From positions 1 through 23,442 of the forward strand of contig CALEBN010000017.1 in assembly GCA_937943045.1 (NCBI GenBank): a DNA stretch of 23,442 bases, given 5' to 3'. The notes below the pieces were generated by a model. The model was not told where the DNA came from. It did no database searches and saw nothing but the letters and a program-made list of their open reading frames with translations. This DNA comes from an uncultured Collinsella sp. GTDB lineage: Bacteria; Actinomycetota; Coriobacteriia; Coriobacteriales; Coriobacteriaceae. Numbering within the stretch: the stretch's first letter is position 1; every line of letters starts with the position of its first letter. Both the position numbers and the translations under genes were made by a program. Below are positions 9,941 through 15,837 of the stretch, in pieces.

Positions 9941-10075
9941 TCTCGTTCTGTAACAGGTAGCTGCCGAAATCAGCCTCCCGTGTTACAGATCGAGATGAAA
10001 GGATAGGCAGCTCGATGCTGTCTCAATCTGTAACATCTAGACCCAATTTGGCCCTCCTCCTGTTACAGATCAAGA
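9941..10075. repeat. Four-copy alternating 15-bp motif with 40-bp period
   Basis: Motifs close to TCTCGATCTGTAACA occur at 9941-9955 (plus), 9981-9995 (minus), 10021-10035 (plus) and 10061-10075 (minus). Starts are exactly 40 bp apart, with 25-bp spacers of unrelated sequence. Consecutive pairs form two inverted repeats. The block lies between the glgP terminator and the ABC operon terminator and explains most of the gene-free stretch 9841-10215. Not a CRISPR array: repeats are too short and alternate in orientation. Confidence 0.9.
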
Positions 10076-10108
10076 CAAACCGGCAGATCAACGGCCCCAG
10101 CACAAAGA

Positions 10109-10147
10109 AAGGCTCCCCTCTCGCCTAGTGGACGGAAGGGGAGCCTT
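10109..10147 (-). terminator. Terminator of the ABC importer operon
   Basis: An 11-bp perfect stem (10109-10119 with 10137-10147) and 17-nt loop. On the minus strand the stem is followed by TCTTTG, a weak T tract. It lies 69 bp past the ATPase stop. Confidence 0.7.
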
Positions 10148-10215
10148 ATATGTGACCACGGCAAAAGGATGGCAAAGCCGCAGTCGCCCAAAAGGAGGGC
10201 CTGATTGGATCGGGC

Positions 10216-11415
10216 CTAGATAAGGTTCTTGCCAGACACCTTATCGAAGAGATGGGTCGCGTTCTTCTCAAACTTGAACCAGATGGGGTCGCCCGCCTTG
10301 AGCGCACCCTTGGCCTCGAGATCGACGACGGGGATGATCAGGACAAACTGGCCGTCGGGAGACATCACATGAACGTGCTCGGTCGAACCCATGAGCTCGG
10401 TGACCTCGATGGTGCCCTGAAGCGCACCCTCCTCGCCCTTTTCGGCAAGCAGAATCTGCTCGGGACGTACGCCGGCCGTGATCTCCTTCACGTCGCCGCC
10501 GTCCCAATTAAGGGCGAGCTGAGCGCAGGTCTCGGGGGCCAGCGCGACATTCATGTCGTCGGTCTTGACGGTAAAGCCGTCGCCCGAGCGCACCAGCTGG
10601 GCATCGAAGAAGTTCATCTGCGGCACGCCGATAAAGCCGGCAACGAAGATGTTCGCGGGATGGTTGAAGACCTCCTGCGGGGTGGCGATCTGCTGGACGA
10701 CGCCGTCCTTCATGACCACAATGCGATCGCCGAGGGTCATGGCCTCGGTCTGGTCGTGGGTGACGTAGATGAACGTGCCCTTGATCTCGTGGCGCAGCTT
10801 GATGAGCTCGGCACGCATCTGGTTACGCAGCTTGGCGTCCAGGTTGGACAGCGGCTCGTCCATCAGGAAGACCTTAGGATCACGCACGATGGCGCGGCCG
10901 ATAGCGACACGCTGACGCTGGCCGCCCGAAAGCGCCTTGGGCTTACGGTCGAGGTACTCGGTGATACCCAAGATCTCGGCAGCGGAGCGAACCTTACGGT
11001 CGATCTCGTCCTTGGGGACCTTCTTGAGCTCAAGCGTAAACGCCATGTTCTCGTACACCGTCATGTTGGGGTACAGAGCGTAGCTCTGGAACACCATGGC
11101 GATGTCGCGGTCCTTGGGAGCGACGTCGTTGACGCGCTTGCCGTCGATGAACACGTCACCCGAGGTGATGTCCTCCAGGCCAGCAACCATGCGCATCGTC
11201 GTGGACTTACCGCAGCCAGACGGGCCAACGAGGACGACGAACTCCTGGTCGTGAACGGTGAGGTTAAAGTCCTCAACAGCGAGCACGCCATCCTCGGTAA
11301 CCTTGAGGTTGTGCTTCTTCTCCTCGGTCTTCTTCTTTTTGCCAAAGAAGCCCTTCTTTTTGGACTCGGTGTTGGGATACACCTTCTGAACATGTTTGAG
11401 AACGATCTCGGCCAT
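10216..11415 (-). CDS. malK: Sugar ABC transporter ATPase (MalK/UgpC type)
   Basis: The nucleotide-binding subunit that powers sugar uptake at the cytoplasmic face of the importer. From the ATG at 11415 the protein is 399 aa; an in-frame start further upstream at 11562 would overlap the preceding permease gene and adds residues unlike MalK. Walker A GPSGCGKS is at 64-71, signature LSGGQ at 162-166, Walker B VFLMDEP at 182-188 and the switch His at 220. A C-terminal TOBE-type regulatory region follows about residue 260. Odd feature: a lysine-rich insertion at about residues 16-43 pushes Walker A some 28 residues beyond its place in E. coli MalK. It is the last gene of the operon, 67 bp after the second permease, preceded by GAAAGG. 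Confidence 0.95.
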   Translation of the reverse strand: MAEIVLKHVQKVYPNTESKKKGFFGKKKKTEEKKHNLKVTEDGVLAVEDFNLTVHDQEFVVLVGPSGCGKSTTMRMVAGLEDITSGDVFIDGKRVNDVAPKDRDIAMVFQSYALYPNMTVYENMAFTLELKKVPKDEIDRKVRSAAEILGITEYLDRKPKALSGGQRQRVAIGRAIVRDPKVFLMDEPLSNLDAKLRNQMRAELIKLRHEIKGTFIYVTHDQTEAMTLGDRIVVMKDGVVQQIATPQEVFNHPANIFVAGFIGVPQMNFFDAQLVRSGDGFTVKTDDMNVALAPETCAQLALNWDGGDVKEITAGVRPEQILLAEKGEEGALQGTIEVTELMGSTEHVHVMSPDGQFVLIIPVVDLEAKGALKAGDPIWFKFEKNATHLFDKVSGKNLI

Positions 11416-11482
11416 GTCTTTACCTTTCGATATGCGGCACCATGTTGAGGGCGCCGCAGAAACTTGCAAAACAGTTACGGCA

Positions 11483-12322
11483 TCAGCCCTTGACGGCACC
11501 TGCCACCACGCCGTCGATGATGTACTTCTGGCAGAGGATGTACATGACGACGATGGGGACAACGACCATCATGATGCAAGCCATCATGGGGCCGAGCTCG
11601 ACGTGGCCGTAGCCGCCGCGGAAGTACTGGATCAAGATAGGAATGGTCTTGTACTTGGTGGAGTCGAGCGTAAGGTAGGGCAGCAGGTAGTCGTTCCAGA
11701 CCCACATGGTCTCGAGAATGCCGACCGAAAGATAGGTGGGCTTCATGATGGGAAGGACGATCTTAAAGAACACCTGGACCGGGTTGCAGCCGTCGATCAT
11801 GGCCGCCTCCTCGATCTCGAGTGGGATGTTCTTTACAAAGCCGGCGAACATAAAGACCGCCAGGCCCGCGCCAAAGCCGAGGTAGATAAAGCAGATGTTG
11901 AACGGCGTGTTGAAGCCGATGCGGTCCGCCAAATTGGACAGCGTGAACATGAGCATCTGGAAGGGCACGACCATCGAGAAGACGAACAGGTAATAGAAGA
12001 AGTTCGAGATCTTGCTGTTGACGCGCACTACGTACCAAGCACACATGGAGCAGCACACCAGAATCAGCACGACCGACGTGACCGTGATGATGAGCGAGTA
12101 CATAAATGCCGAGGCAAAGCCCTGCTCGTTAAGGGCATGCATGTAGTTTGCGAGGCCGTTGAACGTCTCGGGCGTGAGCAGATCGAATGCCGTGGTGGTG
12201 CTGATTGCAGTTGCCTTTTTAAAGGAATTGAGCGCGATCATGAACACGGGGTAGATCCACGCGAGCGACAGGATCGTAAAGAAAATCGAGAGCGCGCGGT
12301 TGATAACCTTATCGCGTTTCAT
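11483..12322 (-). CDS. Sugar ABC transporter permease (MalG-like)
   Basis: Inner-membrane permease of the MalG/CUT1 type, 279 aa, with an expected six transmembrane helices. The N-terminus KRDKVINRALSIFFTILSLA leads into a first helix. The EAA cytoplasmic loop that contacts the ATPase is present (IEEAAMIDGCNPVQVFFKI), followed by LPIMKP. Its ATG overlaps the stop of the upstream permease by one base (TAATG), which indicates translational coupling. The substrate is inferred to be maltodextrin because malQ and glgP are nearby. Confidence 0.93.
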   Translation of the reverse strand: MKRDKVINRALSIFFTILSLAWIYPVFMIALNSFKKATAISTTTAFDLLTPETFNGLANYMHALNEQGFASAFMYSLIITVTSVVLILVCCSMCAWYVVRVNSKISNFFYYLFVFSMVVPFQMLMFTLSNLADRIGFNTPFNICFIYLGFGAGLAVFMFAGFVKNIPLEIEEAAMIDGCNPVQVFFKIVLPIMKPTYLSVGILETMWVWNDYLLPYLTLDSTKYKTIPILIQYFRGGYGHVELGPMMACIMMVVVPIVVMYILCQKYIIDGVVAGAVKG

Positions 12323-13176
12323 TACTGCTGCACCTCCTTGGACCTCGTGGCCTTAAGCTGAATCATGGAGATGGCCACGACCAGGATGCAGAAGATAACC
12401 GCCTTGGCCTGACCAATGCCCTGCCATGCGATACCGGCACGCGAATAGAACGTGTTGTAGATGTTCAGGGCGAGCATCTCGGTGGAGTGCGCGGGGGCGC
12501 CGCCGGTAAGGGCGAGGTTCTGGTCGAACAGCTTAAAGCCGTTGGTGATGGACAGGAACAGGCAGATGGTGATGGTCGGCATCAGGTTAGGGATCTTAAC
12601 CTTCCAAAACGTCTGCCATGCCGTAGCGCCGTCGACCTTGGCGGCCTCGATGTAGTCGGACGGAATGGACTGCAGACCAGCGATGTAGATGATCATCATG
12701 TAGCCGACCTGCTGCCACAGGGTCAGGATGATAAGGCCCCAGAAGCCAGCAGCAGAGTTAAGGGCGATGAGCTGGGCGCCCACGTTGGAGAGCAGGCAGT
12801 TGATCAGAATCTGCCAAATGTAGCCCAGCACGATGCCGCCGATCAGGTTAGGCATAAAGAAGATCGTACGGAAGATGTTGGTGCCTTTGAGCGCCTTGCG
12901 GGTGAGCGCCTGCGCAATGGCCAGGGCGATCACGTTGATGAGCACCGTCGACAGGAAGGCAAACGCCACGGTAAAGAAGAACGACGTGGAGAACTGCGGA
13001 TCGGACAGCGCGCGCACGTAGTTCTCGATACCGACAAAGTGCGCGTTACTAATGATAATAAACTGGCAGAACGAGAGATAGAAGCCCTGGATAAAGGGAA
13101 TCACGAACCCGATCATAAACGCCAGGCACGTGGGCAACATAAAGAGCGGCCACCAGCGCTTGAGTGCTTTGCCCAT
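12322..13176 (-). CDS. Sugar ABC transporter permease (MalF-like)
   Basis: Partner permease, 284 aa, of the short MalF/CUT1 type without the large periplasmic loop of E. coli MalF. The first helix is at about residues 8-30 (WWPLFMLPTCLAFMIGFVIP). The EAA loop is YIEAAKVDGATAWQTFWKV followed by IPNLMP. AAAGGA upstream of the ATG is a good ribosome site. It overlaps the next permease start by one base. A GC-rich hairpin separates it from the binding-protein gene upstream, which may set lower permease than binding-protein expression. Confidence 0.93.
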   Translation of the reverse strand: MGKALKRWWPLFMLPTCLAFMIGFVIPFIQGFYLSFCQFIIISNAHFVGIENYVRALSDPQFSTSFFFTVAFAFLSTVLINVIALAIAQALTRKALKGTNIFRTIFFMPNLIGGIVLGYIWQILINCLLSNVGAQLIALNSAAGFWGLIILTLWQQVGYMMIIYIAGLQSIPSDYIEAAKVDGATAWQTFWKVKIPNLMPTITICLFLSITNGFKLFDQNLALTGGAPAHSTEMLALNIYNTFYSRAGIAWQGIGQAKAVIFCILVVAISMIQLKATRSKEVQQ

Positions 13177-13198
13177 AAAAGGGTCCTTTCAATATGTA

Positions 13199-13232
13199 GG
13201 GGGGCGGGCAAACCTACGTCTGCCCGCCCCCC
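13199..13232 (-). promoter_or_regulatory. GC-rich intercistronic hairpin
   Basis: A perfect 12-bp stem (13199-13210 with 13221-13232) and 10-nt loop lie between the binding-protein and first permease genes. There is no T tract on the minus strand, so it is more likely an mRNA-stabilising or attenuating element than a full terminator. Confidence 0.7.
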
Positions 13233-13265
13233 TGTCGCTAATCAGATAGCTCGGGCAGCAACTGC

Positions 13266-14582
13266 TTACTCGGAAGCAGTCTTCTCGGTCTTCCAGCCAT
13301 CGACGAAGGCGTTCTTGACGCCGTCCCACTTGCTGTTATCGGCAGCGTAGGCAATCAGAGCCTGCTTGAGGTTCTTCTTCCACTCCTCGGAGGGAATGTA
13401 GACGAAGTCCCAAGCGACGGTCTTCTTGCCGTCCTTGGCCATGGCAACGGCCTGCTGCGAGAAGACGTTGGTGGTCTCCTTGGCGCTCTTGAACGGAGCG
13501 GTCAGACCCATCTTGTCGGCGATGATGCTGGTCGGGGTGTCAGCGGTGACGCACCAATACATGAAGTCCTCGGTGGCCTTCTGGGCATCCTCGGAAGCCT
13601 GGGAACTGACGCACCAATAGTTCTCGCCGCCGGAGCACAGGCCCTGGTTCTCCTCGCCGTCAACACCGATGTAGATGGGCATCATGCCAATCTGATCGTC
13701 GGTCATGCCGGCCTTGACGAGGTCAGAGTAGGCCCAAGAGCCGTTCTGGTAAAAGACGGCCTTGCCGGTTGCGAACTCGTTGGTGGCGTCGTCGCCGGTC
13801 TTGGAAGCAAGCTGCGAAGGATCGCAGGTGGAGTCGGTGATGTACAGGTCGAAGATCTGCTTGTAGTTGTCGAGATACTCGCCCTTGATCTCGTCGTCCT
13901 CCTGGTTGTGCTCCTTCTCAAACTCGTAGTAGAGCGGCATGTTGGCAAGGTGGGTGGTGTAGCGCCAGCTGGAGGAGTCGTCCATGCCGGCGGAAGTGAA
14001 GGCACCCTCGACACCAAGCTCGTCCTTGCGGGCCTGGATGTCGTCGGCACAAGCCTTCAGCTTGTCGAAGGAGTTGATGTCCTCGGCCTTGTAGCCAGCC
14101 TTCTCGAGCAGCTGCTTGTTGTAAATAATGCCGAAGCTCTCCTGAACCCAGTCGATGCACACATCCTTGCCGTCGGACTGCAGAGCCAGGGAGTCATCAA
14201 TGAGCTCACCGCGCAGCTTGGTATCGGACAGGTCGGCGCAGTAATCCTTCCAGTTCTTAAGACCGGTGGGGCCGTTGACCTGGAACAGGGTCGGAGCGGA
14301 GCTCTTGGACATCTCGGACTTAAGCTTCTCCTCGTAGGTGTTGGAAGCGGCGGTCACGATCTTGACCTCGACGCCCTTCTCCTTCTTATAGGCCTTGGCG
14401 ATCTCCTTCCACTCCTTGTCGACCTCGGGCTTGAATTGGAGGAAGTAGACCTCGGCAGCGTCACCAGAAGCAGAGGAGCCGGAGCCGGCAGAACCACCGC
14501 AACCCACGAGACCCAGACCAAGAACCGCAGCCGCGGAACCAGCAAAGCCCAGGAACTGCCTTCTGCTCATTTCGTTCTTCAT
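13266..14582 (-). CDS. Sugar ABC transporter substrate-binding lipoprotein
   Basis: Extracellular solute-binding protein of the MalE/CUT1 type, 438 aa from the ATG at 14582; an in-frame upstream start at 14600 lacks a ribosome site and only adds residues before the signal peptide. The signal has a twin-arginine motif (SRRQFLGFAG, 6-15), a hydrophobic core and a lipobox LVGC with Cys28, followed by a Gly/Ser linker. This suggests Tat export and lipid anchoring. The mature part has the usual solute-binding flavour (DWVQESFGIIYNKQLLEKAG; GKAVFYQNGSWA). A hexapeptide-rich AAAGGG site precedes the ATG. First gene of the operon. Maltodextrin is the inferred ligand from context; other oligosaccharides are possible. 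Confidence 0.93.
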   Translation of the reverse strand: MKNEMSRRQFLGFAGSAAAVLGLGLVGCGGSAGSGSSASGDAAEVYFLQFKPEVDKEWKEIAKAYKKEKGVEVKIVTAASNTYEEKLKSEMSKSSAPTLFQVNGPTGLKNWKDYCADLSDTKLRGELIDDSLALQSDGKDVCIDWVQESFGIIYNKQLLEKAGYKAEDINSFDKLKACADDIQARKDELGVEGAFTSAGMDDSSSWRYTTHLANMPLYYEFEKEHNQEDDEIKGEYLDNYKQIFDLYITDSTCDPSQLASKTGDDATNEFATGKAVFYQNGSWAYSDLVKAGMTDDQIGMMPIYIGVDGEENQGLCSGGENYWCVSSQASEDAQKATEDFMYWCVTADTPTSIIADKMGLTAPFKSAKETTNVFSQQAVAMAKDGKKTVAWDFVYIPSEEWKKNLKQALIAYAADNSKWDGVKNAFVDGWKTEKTASE

Positions 14583-14690
14583 TACAATCCACCCTTTCAC
14601 ACCGTGGCGGCACCCTTTGCCGCCGCCTTCGGAGATTGGCTCGGGGACTTTGCCCCTTTTGCTGATTTGAACGATACGCTATTTGGCTAG

Positions 14691-14708
14691 TTGTTTGAAC
14701 AAGTATTA
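14691..14708 (-). promoter_or_regulatory. ABC operon promoter -10 with TTGTTTAAACAA-type box
   Basis: TAATAC on the minus strand (14708-14703) is a candidate -10 for the ABC operon. Immediately downstream lies TTGTTTGAACAA (14691-14702), one base from the palindrome TTGTTTAAACAA, placed over the expected transcription start. No convincing -35 is visible. The remaining leader, 14583-14690, shows nothing else. Confidence 0.45.
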
Positions 14709-14753
14709 CTAGAGCGGTAGAAAAACTTCGGTGAACGGTAATTTCAACTTGAT

Positions 14754-14777
14754 ACTTGACAAGTTTTGTATAAACAA
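14754..14777. promoter_or_regulatory. Second operator cluster upstream of ABC operon
   Basis: TTGTATAAACAA at 14766-14777 is a variant of the shared box and is one base from the TTGTATATACAA operator known for TreR, a GntR/HutC-family repressor. Next to it is the palindrome ACTTGACAAGT at 14754-14764. A TTGACA hexamer (14756-14761) also reads as a plus-strand -35, with no gene on that strand to serve. Confidence 0.45.
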
Positions 14778-14799
14778 TTATTTGTTATCGAATGCAGAG

Positions 14800-14846
14800 A
14801 AAACGCCCGGTCAAACCGATGCATCGTCGGTTTGACCGGGCGTTTT
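14800..14846 (-). terminator. gntR terminator, possibly bidirectional
   Basis: A perfect 20-bp inverted repeat (14800-14819 with 14827-14846) with T tracts on both strands lies 42 bp past the gntR stop. It isolates gntR from the ABC operon downstream on the same strand. Confidence 0.9.
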
Positions 14847-14888
14847 CGCTTTGAGGACATGAGTCTCGTCAGGCTGCGAGCTAGCCGG

Positions 14889-15608
14889 CTATCGCTTGGA
14901 GTTGACGCGGTAGTGGAAGATCTCGGGGTGTGTGCGAGTGTGCGTCACCTCAAACAAGATGCCATCCGAGGTGTACGACTGACTCTCCATGACGGCAACG
15001 CAGTTGTATTTGCCGAGGTCAAGATAGCTGCAGTCCTCATCGTTGGCGAGCTCGACACTCACCGTACGACGGCTCGCCATCACTTTGACACCGCGCTTGT
15101 GCTCCAGATAGCCGTAAATAGAATCTGCCGCGATCTCGGGAGTCAGGCCCTTGGCGATCGACGCCAAAAAATAGCCATGGTCCACTTGGCGCGCATTGCC
15201 GTTGAGGCTTCGGACACGCACTACGCGAATCAGCTCCTCGCCCACCTTAAAGCCCAGGTGACGAGAGAGTTGCTCGGTGCAAACCAGATGTTCGAAAGAC
15301 TTAACGTCCGTCGATGCAACGGCATTGTTGCGCTTTGCAAACTCGCCAAACGACTCAACCTCTTCGAGTGCGCCCAACATGTCGGTTTCGCCCTTAAGCC
15401 AAATAACGCGCACGCCCTTGCCGTGTATAGGCTGCACAAACATCCCGTCGGCCAGCATACCCAAGGCGCGACGGACGGTATTGCGAGTGCATCCGAACTC
15501 CGCGGTCAGCTCGGCTTCGGTTGGCAGCATCTCCTGAAACGCATAGGTCCCATTAATGATGCGCGAGCGTATTTCTCGGTAGATTCCTTCGTATATCGCT
15601 TTTGGCAT
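14889..15608 (-). CDS. GntR-family (HutC/TreR-like) transcriptional regulator
   Basis: A 239-aa regulator with an N-terminal winged helix (YEGIYREIRSRIINGTY, then LPTEAELTAEFGCTRNTVRRAL at about 27-48) and a C-terminal UTRA-type ligand domain. This layout is the HutC subfamily, which includes trehalose- and amino-sugar-responsive repressors. AGAGGTGA precedes the ATG. It is divergent from the PTS-HAD gene and upstream, on the same strand, of the ABC operon. Palindromic boxes near TTGTTTAAACAA lie at its own presumed promoter and at those of the PTS gene, ABC operon and malQ. I infer that it represses these genes and releases them on binding a sugar or sugar phosphate. Confidence 0.93.
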   Translation of the reverse strand: MPKAIYEGIYREIRSRIINGTYAFQEMLPTEAELTAEFGCTRNTVRRALGMLADGMFVQPIHGKGVRVIWLKGETDMLGALEEVESFGEFAKRNNAVASTDVKSFEHLVCTEQLSRHLGFKVGEELIRVVRVRSLNGNARQVDHGYFLASIAKGLTPEIAADSIYGYLEHKRGVKVMASRRTVSVELANDEDCSYLDLGKYNCVAVMESQSYTSDGILFEVTHTRTHPEIFHYRVNSKR

Positions 15609-15643
15609 TGTTTCACCTCTACATTATTCATTTCCGGCTAGGC

Positions 15644-15674
15644 ACGATAGCATTTCTTAAAGTTGTTTAAACCG
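15644..15674 (-). promoter_or_regulatory. gntR promoter with operator-like box
   Basis: On the minus strand TGCTATCGT (15652-15644) resembles an extended -10. The plus-strand box TTGTTTAAACCG at 15663-15674 matches the shared palindrome at 10 of 12 positions and lies in the -35/spacer region. This fits autoregulation. Confidence 0.45.
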
Positions 15675-15771
15675 AATATCGGTAAAGCGACAGGATTTAA
15701 CCGTTGACGGTTTCTGTCATGCCCAAATCGGTTTCGCTCAAAACTGCCGGTACGACAATCGTCTGGTCCTC

Positions 15772-15796
15772 TACAATGAATCCATTGTTTAAACGT
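15772..15796 (+). promoter_or_regulatory. PTS gene promoter -10 with operator-like box
   Basis: TACAAT at 15772-15777 is a plausible -10. TTGTTTAAACGT at 15785-15796 matches the shared palindrome at 10 of 12 positions and covers the likely start point, a standard repressor position. The -35 is not clear. Confidence 0.5.
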
Positions 15797-15837
15797 TTCC
15801 CCACGCGCAACGCGCCTCGATATTCGGAAGGCAGAAC

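Noticed and set aside
9941..10075. Evenly spaced repeats considered as a CRISPR array
   Set aside because: The repeat is only 15 bp, alternates in orientation, has four copies and there are no cas genes.
10252..11448. Long plus-strand frame across the ATPase gene, and similar ones across the permeases (11396-12361, 12487-13350)
   Set aside because: His/Asp/Val-rich composition of antisense frames; the minus-strand frames hold Walker, LSGGQ and EAA motifs.
11416..11562. N-terminal extension of the ATPase gene to an upstream start at 11562
   Set aside because: It would overlap the end of the permease gene and adds Ser/Thr-rich residues not found in MalK; ATG 11415 has a ribosome site.
14756..14784. 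Plus-strand promoter (TTGACA, 17 bp, TATTTG)
   Set aside because: The -10 is poor, no plus-strand gene follows, and the strong bidirectional terminator at 14800-14846 would stop any transcript at once; the TTGACA is part of the ACTTGACAAGT palindrome.
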